A stretch of 64,000 nt of DNA from NCBI GenBank assembly GCA_022823865.1, contig JAJEHF010000065.1, positions 89,418 to 153,417 on the forward strand, given 5' to 3'. The notes under the pieces were generated by a model. The model made no database searches, had not been told where the DNA came from, and saw nothing but the letters and a program-made list of their open reading frames with translations. This document shows, piece by piece, positions 58,303 to 64,000 of the stretch; positions within the stretch are counted from its first letter, which is position 1, and each line of letters opens with the position of its first letter. The position numbers and the translations under genes were made by a program. This DNA is from Bryobacterales bacterium (lineage in GTDB: Bacteria; Acidobacteriota; Terriglobia; Bryobacterales; UBA6623).

Positions 58303-59145
58303 TCAGGGATATCGTCCGCATCGCTGAAGAACCTTCCGTGCATGGTTGAGCTCTTCGATCATCTCGGAGAATTCAGGGAAATTCGAATCACGTTCAAGCG
58401 ATACCGCTCTGAGGGGGGAATTTCGGCATACAAATTCTAGGAGATCCCAGACTTCGTGCGAAACCGGACTGCTGTGTGTGTCGACTAACACCTTCTCACC
58501 ATGTTCGTATCCCGCAATATGAGCCTGAATGACACGGTCTAACGGAATACGCTTAAGAAATTCATATGGGTCGTATCCTTGGTTCTGTGCGTTCACATAA
58601 ACGTTGTTCACATCCAATAGTAATCCGCAATCAGCTCCCTCAATAACTTTCGTAACAAATTCTGATTCGGTCATAGTTGAACGAGGCATTGAAACATAGT
58701 AGGTTATGTTCTCGAGCAAGAATGGCCGACCAGGAACTGTCTCTTTGATGCGATTTACATTTCGAATTACTATTTCGACGAGTTCATCCGTAAACCAGAG
58801 GGGTGTCAATGAACCGAGGTCTAATTCATCGACCCGGGTCATGCACAAATGATCGCTGTACCAGGGCGCGTTTACGGACTGAACAAAGTTGGCATTCCGC
58901 CGAAGGTATTCTGCATCGACTTCCTCAGCTGTGCCCACGGACATCGAGAGGCTATGCGGAACTATCGGATAAACAGAAAGGGCCGCCTGAAGTCGCTCGA
59001 TCCGGTCTGGGGTCGCGTAAATGAACTGGTCACTGATGGCCTCGAGAAAATCGATAGATTGACGGGCGCTCAGAATTTGGTCATGCAAGTGCATTCGGTA
59101 ACCGAGGCCAACTCCCGCGACCTCTGGCTGAACATTCGCTAACAC
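58303..59145 (-). CDS. DUF692-type multinuclear non-heme iron oxygenase (MNIO)
   Basis: 280 residues, GTG start at 59145 with GGAGGT upstream. The TIM-barrel metal ligands are all visible: H64 (VPHSLSMSVG), D98-H99 (YSDHLCM), E145 (LLENITYY), D179-N180 (LLDVNNVYVN), H209 (QAHIAGYE), D222-H224 (VDTHSSPV) and E251 (SLERDSNFPE). Relatives (MbnB, TglH, BufB) oxidise cysteine or other residues of a RiPP precursor using iron and oxygen. Cys-rich precursor upstream matches this. It is the key evidence for a RiPP cluster. Confidence 0.92.
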   Translation of the reverse strand: MLANVQPEVAGVGLGYRMHLHDQILSARQSIDFLEAISDQFIYATPDRIERLQAALSVYPIVPHSLSMSVGTAEEVDAEYLRRNANFVQSVNAPWYSDHLCMTRVDELDLGSLTPLWFTDELVEIVIRNVNRIKETVPGRPFLLENITYYVSMPRSTMTESEFVTKVIEGADCGLLLDVNNVYVNAQNQGYDPYEFLKRIPLDRVIQAHIAGYEHGEKVLVDTHSSPVSHEVWDLLEFVCRNSPLRAVSLERDSNFPEFSEMIEELNHARKVLQRCGRYP

Positions 59146-59432
59146 GCTGCACCTCCGCTCTGGACTGGAATATCTTGCGTCCGCTTGGGGGGCTGAACTA
59201 TATCGTCAAACGACAAGTTCATCCCCGTACTCGCCTTGACTGCCGGAGCCCCGCGTGCAACACCCCCCTTGGTATCTTGGTGCAACTGTCGAAACTCCGC
59301 GATCACAGATATCGGCGGCGTGCATAGACACACACAACTCCCCTTGGCCCACTGCCGTAGCCCCTGCACTGGACAATCATCCTTCCCAACTAGCCGAGAT
59401 CCAACAATGAGTCCGTACAGCACAACGGACAC
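59139..59432 (-). CDS. Possible small ORF between precursor and MNIO
   Basis: 97 residues from GTG 59432; ends TAG, overlapping the MNIO start by 7 bases. Sequence is Cys-bearing (SCVCLCTPPISV) and ends PVQSGGAAC. No good Shine-Dalgarno at the GTG. An internal ATG (MNLSFDDIVQPPKRTQDIPV, 27 codons) has AAGGCGAG before it. It could be a second peptide, a leader-like small gene or noise. Confidence 0.35.
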   Translation of the reverse strand: MSVVLYGLIVGSRLVGKDDCPVQGLRQWAKGSCVCLCTPPISVIAEFRQLHQDTKGGVARGAPAVKASTGMNLSFDDIVQPPKRTQDIPVQSGGAAC

Positions 59433-59549
59433 TCAGCGCTGAAGCCAGAATTTGGCTAGAACTCCCCGCCCCGTGCTGTTCATCCGCAGCAGGGCAGTCA
59501 ATCTATGATGTGTCGCACAACACCGGCGTAGACTCAGGTGGTCTGGCAG
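59146..59549. other. Gap between precursor gene and MNIO gene
   Basis: About 400 bases holding the doubtful small ORF. An AGCGCT palindrome lies near 59433. No strong terminator after the precursor was identified, though transcript attenuation there is common in RiPP clusters. Confidence 0.4.
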
Positions 59550-59735
59550 CTAGCCGCACTGTGAACAGCCGCTATTCGAGCAGCCCGAGCAGCCGCCGCA
59601 GGCTGGCAGCATGCTAGGGGCGATGCGGGACTCAAGCTCGTCGAATTCAAAGTCCAGTTCTTCTTCCTTTGAAACGGTGTCGGTCGGCGCAGACTCCTCG
59701 CGTTCCAACTTCTCGGTTCGCTCTTCGTCTTTCAT
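59550..59735 (-). CDS. Cys-rich RiPP precursor peptide (candidate)
   Basis: 61 residues from ATG 59735, with AAGGAGG seven bases upstream. The leader is highly acidic and charged (MKDEERTEKLEREE... EEELDFEFDELESRIAP). The core follows LPA: CGGCSGCSNSGCSQCG, with Cys at 46, 49, 52, 57 and 60 (CxxCxxCxxxxCxxC). Glycine, serine and cysteine dominate the core, unlike the leader, the hallmark of a modified peptide. It lies directly upstream of the MNIO enzyme and its partner on the same strand. The longer frame to 59909 lacks a good start and is not used. Confidence 0.82.
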   Translation of the reverse strand: MKDEERTEKLEREESAPTDTVSKEEELDFEFDELESRIAPSMLPACGGCSGCSNSGCSQCG

Positions 59736-59800
59736 TGAAAACCTCCTTCTGAGCTGTGGCTTACCAAACCAAGCCGTGGCTTCGCAAGCACTGTGCAAAG

Positions 59801-59830
59801 AGTCTGGCACAGATGCTCGCTCCATGTCAA
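59801..59830 (-). promoter_or_regulatory. Candidate sigma-70 promoter of the peptide cluster
   Basis: On the minus strand TTGACA (59830-59825) is a perfect -35 box, followed after 18 bases by CAGACT (59806-59801), a weak -10. Transcription would start near 59794, about 60 bases before the precursor ATG. Confidence 0.4.
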
Positions 59831-60248
59831 GGCTCACCTCGGAGCCGGGTGCACGACTTCGTTTTGCACCCCTGGGAATATGCAGGCTCAGGTTGTGCGT
59901 TTGATCCAACCGCAGGCAGCCTCAGGGGTCCAAGTGCAGATTCCGGGCGATTGTGAACGAAGGCATCGACGTTGAGGATTTCGAGGCTCAATAGCGTCGC
60001 TTCACCACCTGCTGTGTAACGCTTCACGACGGGCGTTGCCGCCCGCCATGCAACACTCGCTTCCGGCTGGCGGGCCGCGCTTCTGCCGGGCAGGAGTTGA
60101 ACCCGCTGGCTCGCGGTGCAAGGTTTCAGCTCATGCGCATCCTCATTGCCAGGGCTTTCCCTAGCGCACTATGATCCCCTATTCATAGGCCAGTTACGAT
60201 GCCAAGAAGCATCCCTCCACCTTGCCCCAGGTGCCGAAGTCTAAAGTA

Positions 60249-60289
60249 TTGCTGCGCGTGATCTCAGGCGACAAGACACATAGTCAAAA
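60249..60289. repeat. 41-bp direct repeat, right copy
   Basis: Identical to the left copy at 45692-45732, same orientation. The pair encloses the precursor, MNIO and all downstream cluster genes; the sulfotransferase lies outside. Confidence 0.8.
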
Positions 60290-60334
60290 TAGGTCCGAGT
60301 AGTTACGACATATTTTCATTTTTCTGCGCCGAAG

Positions 60335-61060
60335 TTAGATTAGAGGATAGCGGTTATCTACAAGCCAATCTTTAAATTGTTCGCTTATGAACTGTTGCTG
60401 GGCTAATGAAAGCTCGTACCTCCATCGATCATTCTTCCCATTCTGAATGTGATCCCAATGTAGCTCGGAAAATGTGTCCCGAATATCGACCGGATTCTTA
60501 CGTTGAATGTCAATTCCTCTTGCTTTAAGAGAAGTCTCTAATGATCTACAGCGCTCGCGGATCCTTTTCAAGGAGTATCTAGTCGATAGTTCGTTACAGG
60601 CAGTTTCCGAGACCGTTAGGCCAAGGTGCTGAGCAATTTGCGCCACGGCTCGAATCGGATCATTGAAAATTAGATCATATCGTTGTACGAGCGTTCTCTT
60701 TTGGGCTTTCCAGAATCTGTCAGCTTCTATCGCATACTGTAGGCGTCCGTCCTCAAGCAGATTGGGAAGACTTAGGGACCACTTTTTCATCGAAGACACT
60801 GCAACATCTCGAATGTCACGGTAGCTATAGATTCCAATTGCTTCCCCCCGGTCGAGCAAACATCCTAACCTCCGATCCATGGAGTGGATCTTGAAAACGA
60901 ACGGCACGTTGTGAATAGCCTCCCGTTTCGCTTGTTCGATGACATCGGCATCGAAATAGCCGAAACGGAGGCCTCCCATGTATTGCTCGGCAAGATGACT
61001 GGCAACCATGTATTGCCAAGTCGAACCCGATCTAATCATGCCTGAACATATGATCCACAT
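60335..61060 (-). CDS. Sulfotransferase domain protein
   Basis: 241 residues. The PAPS 5'-phosphate loop (GMIRSGSTWQYM) and 3'-phosphate motif (YSYRDIRDVAVSSMKKW) are clear. Would transfer sulfate from PAPS to an alcohol or amine acceptor. AT-rich like the neighbouring cluster, on the same strand and just upstream of it, but outside the right direct repeat. Acceptor unknown; possibly acts on a cell-surface glycan or the cluster product. Confidence 0.83.
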   Translation of the reverse strand: MWIICSGMIRSGSTWQYMVASHLAEQYMGGLRFGYFDADVIEQAKREAIHNVPFVFKIHSMDRRLGCLLDRGEAIGIYSYRDIRDVAVSSMKKWSLSLPNLLEDGRLQYAIEADRFWKAQKRTLVQRYDLIFNDPIRAVAQIAQHLGLTVSETACNELSTRYSLKRIRERCRSLETSLKARGIDIQRKNPVDIRDTFSELHWDHIQNGKNDRWRYELSLAQQQFISEQFKDWLVDNRYPLI

Positions 61061-62128
61061 GTGGGATGCCTGATTCGCTGTCTCAGGCAGTTACCTGCCC
61101 TCCGAGGATGAATTGGACAGTTGGTCAGCGATTTCAAGATAGATTCAAGAGCTTCTCTGTACTACCGTCTGAGGTGGTCCAACAGGATTATACCGGAAGG
61201 GGAGGTCACGTCGTCATCCCGTCCTCCTGTCCCACAAGTTTGTCTCTGCCCTACCGCAATGACAGTCTCCGCCGCCCTTTGAGCGAGTTGCCGGTTAGGA
61301 ACCTGAGCGGATACGACGCGGCCTCGGCCAGGTCGCTTCCGACCGTCCCGTATGCAGCACTCGAAGGCGATGTCTGGATGCTGGCAAAGATTCGCTGCCT
61401 ATTCCTTCTGGGAGGCCCGCAAAAGATTCTCGGTTCGTCCGGTCTGGATGGCTGGGCCAATGCCCGAGCTCATGGAGCGCCCGCCGGTAGTACCCAGCCG
61501 GACTGGTGAACTGCTCGGTGTGTGGCATGGCGATCAAGTCCCCCCAAGATCGCAGTACACGTGGTCCTGATTAGTGTGCTCTACTGTTGCCCCGAAGTTC
61601 TTGATCAGCTGTTCGACCCGTTCATTGCGCTCCCACTGGTAGCCGGATGCTTAAAGCGGATGCGGTTTCCGGCCAGTTCATACACATTTCTCGGGCATTA
61701 CCCAGAAGAGATTGCCAAGGCACGGTTGGCAAACCCCGCCCGAACGCGGTCCGCAGAAAGCAGCAGGCTCGCCCAGTGCCGCGCCGGTCCGGGAGCGTGA
61801 CTCGCAATTGCAGTGAGCATCTTGTCGGACTGTCCCCCGATGGGGCCCACTGTCCTTAGTCGGAAATGCGCGTGGATAATCTATCGATCTTGTCGATGAC
61901 CGACTGATCTGTTGCGCCCCACACGGACGGCCTTGCGGCCTCTTATCGAGCGCACCGCCAGAAGGTCAATAGGATGGAGAATTCGATTTCACGACATGCA
62001 CCGCGCAGCTTGGAGTCTGCCAGTGACCGCGCGATGGACGAGCTGCGGGTTTCACGGGGTAGAGGCATTCGCAGCGCACACCGTCGGATTGGCGGTCACC
62101 AACCGTCCATCATTGCCGTTGCTCGTCG
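61061..62128. other. Intergenic/decayed region with ArdC relic
   Basis: About 1.07 kb without an intact gene. A minus-strand ArdC relic lies within it (see separate entry). The rest (61660-62128) shows no convincing gene. Confidence 0.5.
61295..61650 (-). pseudogene. ArdC antirestriction protein relic
   Basis: The minus strand encodes RVEQLIKNFGATVEHTNQDH and VYCDLG in one frame, then after a shift near 61545 DLIAMPHTEQF, YYRRALHELGHWPSHPDRTN, matching the zincin half of ArdC/DUF1738 (HELxHWTGHxxRLNR). The zinc motif HELGH is still readable. Later frames near 61300 are shifted again, so it is broken. ArdC protects incoming plasmid DNA, indicating plasmid or element remnants here. Confidence 0.68.
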
Positions 62129-62843
62129 TCAGGCAGCGCCGGCAGCCCCTAGCTCGTCACCGGTGTGATCGACAATCCTTCCGTCGAATAGTCGCACTAT
62201 TCGCTCGGCGTAGGCCTCGAATCGCGGGTCGTGCGTCACCATGCAGATGGTCGCTCCGCCCTCATGCACATCTCGCAGCAACTCCATCACGGCCTCCCCG
62301 TTCTTCGAGTCGAGATTCCCGGTCGGCTCGTCGGCGAGCAGCACCGAGTGCCCGGGCCACCGCCACCCTCTGCTGCTGACCGCCCGATAGCTGCGACGGA
62401 TAGTGCTTCATCCGGTGCGCCATCCCGACCCGTTCCAAGGCTTCTTCGACGCTTTTCTTGCGTTCGCTGGCCGGCATCCCTCGATACGTCAGTGGCAGGT
62501 CGACATTCTCGAAGACCGTGAGGTCGCCAATCAGGTTGAACGCTTGGAAGATGAAGCCGATCTGCCGATTCCGGATGCGTGCGCGCTGCTTTGCCTTCAG
62601 GTTCTCGACTGACTCGCCGTTCAGCCGGTACAACCCCTCGGTCGGGGTATCGAGCAGCCCGAGGATCGATAGCAGCGTTGACTTGCCGCAGCCAGACGGG
62701 CCCGAGATCGCCACGTACTCGCCATCGCGAATCTCGAGATCGATGCCCGAAAGCGCGTGCGTCTCGACCTCGTCGGTGAAGAACACCTTGGACACGGCTT
62801 CCAAGCGGATAAGTGGCGCACTGCCGTTAGTTGAATCTGCCAT
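62129..62843 (-). pseudogene. MacB/LolD-type ABC transporter ATPase, frameshifted
   Basis: First frame (62262-62843) has GPSGCGKSTLLSILG (Walker A), Q-loop FIFQAFNLIG and signature LSGGQQQRVAVARAL. Then a shift yields VLLADEPTGNLDSKNGE (Walker B, D-loop) and MVTHDPRFEAYAERI (H-loop) in another frame (62129-62344). The usual LVxxP between ARA and SVLLADE is missing, consistent with a deletion of about 14 bases near 62350. Either an inactivated gene or an assembly error. It would have formed a MacAB-like exporter with the HlyD protein upstream. Confidence 0.82.
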
Positions 62844-62883
62844 TGCCTAGCTTGCTGCCTCCTTGTGCCGCAGAACTGACCGC

Positions 62884-64000
62884 CTATTCGAGCCGGATCC
62901 TGTCATAGGCATCCCACGCCGACATGTCGGATAAGACTACCTTGTCACCCTCGCTCAGGCCGGAACGAATCTCGATAGCGCTGACTGAAACCTTGCCCAC
63001 CTGCGCTTGGATGCGCGAGGCGTGCATTTGGTCGCCCTCCAGCTTGAAGAGTCCCATGAGGCTCTCCTCCCTGGCATGGATGGGGCGCCCCACGTGCAGC
63101 ACATTCTCAAGCCGCTCAAGTTCGATCGTCCCGTCGACGCTGAGGTCGGGCCGAGCGCCCCGGGGCATTTCGCCGAGCAGCCGGATGTCCACGAGCACGG
63201 TTCCCTCGATCGCAGCCGGATCGATACGCGAGACCTCACCCTCGATCACCCCGTTCCGGGTGTCGACCTCCGCGCGCTGCCCAACCGCTACGTCGTTTAC
63301 CAATGTCTCTGGAATCTTGAGCTCCGCCTTCAGGTGCGTCGGGTCGGAAACCCGAGCCAACTCGTCGCCCGGGGCAACCAGCTGCCCGACCTCGACATCC
63401 ATGAGCTGGAGGACGCCTTTCATCCCGGCCCGAACCCTGAGCCGATCGACCTTGTCTTGGCGGAGCGCGAGGAGGGCTTCCATCTGCTCAATCCGAGCCC
63501 GCTGCGCCGCCAGTTGCGCTTCCACGGATGGCTTGCGGGCGTCCCCGCGAGCCCGTTCCAGCTCGAATCGCTTCTGCAGCTGTTCCATGGCCACGCGTGA
63601 CTTCATGAGGGTGACTTTGTCTGTAAGCCCGGACTTGGACAGCTCGAGATCGGCATCGTGCTGCGCCTTGGCTTGCAGGTACTGTCCCTCGAAGTCAGCC
63701 GTTAGGGACTCCTGGGTAAGTCGCTGGTCCTCAAGCTGGGCCTGGAGATTCGCCAACTCGGCCTGGCCCTCTCTCAGCTGGGCCGCGGCGTCTAGGTATT
63801 CCTGCTCGACTTGCGGGCTGCTGAGCTCCAGCAGGACGGTGCCCGGCTCGACAGCCTGACCAGGCTGGACGAAGCGTCGCTCGATGCGGCCCGCGTCACT
63901 CGCCGCGATCACGACCACGGTCTCGGGCACCAAGGTGCCGATACCGCGAACCTGCCGCAACATCTCGCCGCGCTTGACCGTGTCCGTGAAGACAACCGCG
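62884..64000 (-). CDS. HlyD-family periplasmic adaptor (MacA-like), N-terminus outside window
   Basis: At least 372 residues; the frame is open through the right edge. Beta-barrel/lipoyl parts (GRIERRFVQPGQAVEPGTVLLELSSP) flank a long coiled-coil hairpin (YLDAAAQLREGQAELANLQAQ... to KVDRLRVRAGMKGVLQLMDVEVGQLVAPGDEL), typical of RND/MacA adaptors that bridge the inner-membrane pump and an outer-membrane channel. It precedes the broken ABC ATPase by 40 bases on the same strand, so they formed one operon. A C-terminal LSEGDKVVLSDMSAWDAYDRIRLE ends the domain. Confidence 0.88.
   Translation of the reverse strand, partial: AVVFTDTVKRGEMLRQVRGIGTLVPETVVVIAASDAGRIERRFVQPGQAVEPGTVLLELSSPQVEQEYLDAAAQLREGQAELANLQAQLEDQRLTQESLTADFEGQYLQAKAQHDADLELSKSGLTDKVTLMKSRVAMEQLQKRFELERARGDARKPSVEAQLAAQRARIEQMEALLALRQDKVDRLRVRAGMKGVLQLMDVEVGQLVAPGDELARVSDPTHLKAELKIPETLVNDVAVGQRAEVDTRNGVIEGEVSRIDPAAIEGTVLVDIRLLGEMPRGARPDLSVDGTIELERLENVLHVGRPIHAREESLMGLFKLEGDQMHASRIQAQVGKVSVSAIEIRSGLSEGDKVVLSDMSAWDAYDRIRLE

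Larger units (their letters stand above)
59736..60334. other. Intergenic region with right 41-bp direct repeat
   Basis: About 600 bases upstream of the precursor. Contains the candidate promoter and the right copy of the 41-bp direct repeat. No further gene is supported. Confidence 0.45.

Noticed and set aside
59827..60027. Possible second precursor peptide upstream of the promoter
   Set aside because: GTG start, no Shine-Dalgarno, and it crosses the candidate promoter.
61912..62379. Plus-strand ORF of 155 codons
   Set aside because: Arg-rich shadow of the ABC ATPase region; no motifs.

Overview
This window reads as a piece of a GC-rich bacterial chromosome, most likely from the phylum Acidobacteriota. 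The best taxonomic hints are an orphan double-FtsX permease of the ADOP type (53153-55630) and a dense set of exported enolase-superfamily enzymes, ThuA-like proteins and small esterases. Assignment below phylum is not possible from sequence alone. Backbone genes look about 65% GC by eye. Several blocks (about 30.4-31.3, 39.7-40.7 and 45.9-61.1 kb) are visibly more AT-rich and carry signs of transfer.

Region 1 (1-15.4 kb) is backbone: the end of argD, an enolase-superfamily enzyme, an M24 aminopeptidase, rnhA, a series of exported esterases, a CehA/McbA-like PHP metallohydrolase, a ThuA-like protein, a CDP-alcohol phosphatidyltransferase and secA. A two-gene unit at 15.7-17.3 kb carries an ImmA/IrrE-like domain whose HExxH motif is lost. 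Region 2 (17.5-28.6 kb) is a polysaccharide and sugar-acid catabolic locus: a formylglycine sulfatase, three TAT-type enolase-superfamily dehydratases in a row, a mannonate-dehydratase-like protein, several esterases and a frameshifted ThuA lipoprotein. Region 3 (28.9-37.7 kb) holds housekeeping and accessory genes (DinB-like, NIPSNAP, MDR oxidoreductase, DUF5612-like, an RbfA-ApbE fusion, a radical SAM protein), then a MITE-like element and two tRNA genes (Gly-GCC, Cys-GCA).

Region 4 (37.7-45.5 kb) is a graveyard and mobile zone. It has two broken transposases, a DUF4238 gene, an HNH nuclease relic, an integrase/excisionase module and a CI-like repressor with an apparently inactive S24 domain. 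Two matching palindromes flank the divergent int and repressor region. An ankyrin-repeat protein follows.

Region 5 (45.7-60.3 kb) is the most interesting part: a candidate RiPP (ribosomally made, modified peptide) gene cluster, all on the minus strand, bracketed by two identical 41-bp direct repeats. It starts with a 61-residue peptide ending in a Cys-rich core (CGGCSGCSNSGCSQCG). Next come a DUF692/MNIO-type enzyme, a partner protein with a PqqD-like end, an asparagine-synthetase homologue and an ADOP permease. The remainder is a glycosyltransferase with a PqqD-like domain, an M50 protease with an N-terminal PqqD-like domain, a second glycosyltransferase and a prolyl oligopeptidase. Most genes are tightly packed or overlap. 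Together they suggest a peptide that is modified at cysteine, possibly glycosylated or amidated, cleaved, and exported.

Region 6 (60.3-64 kb) holds a sulfotransferase, an ArdC antirestriction relic, a broken MacB/LolD-type ABC ATPase and the start-truncated HlyD-type adaptor that runs off the window. All functional statements come from reading motifs; no database search was run.
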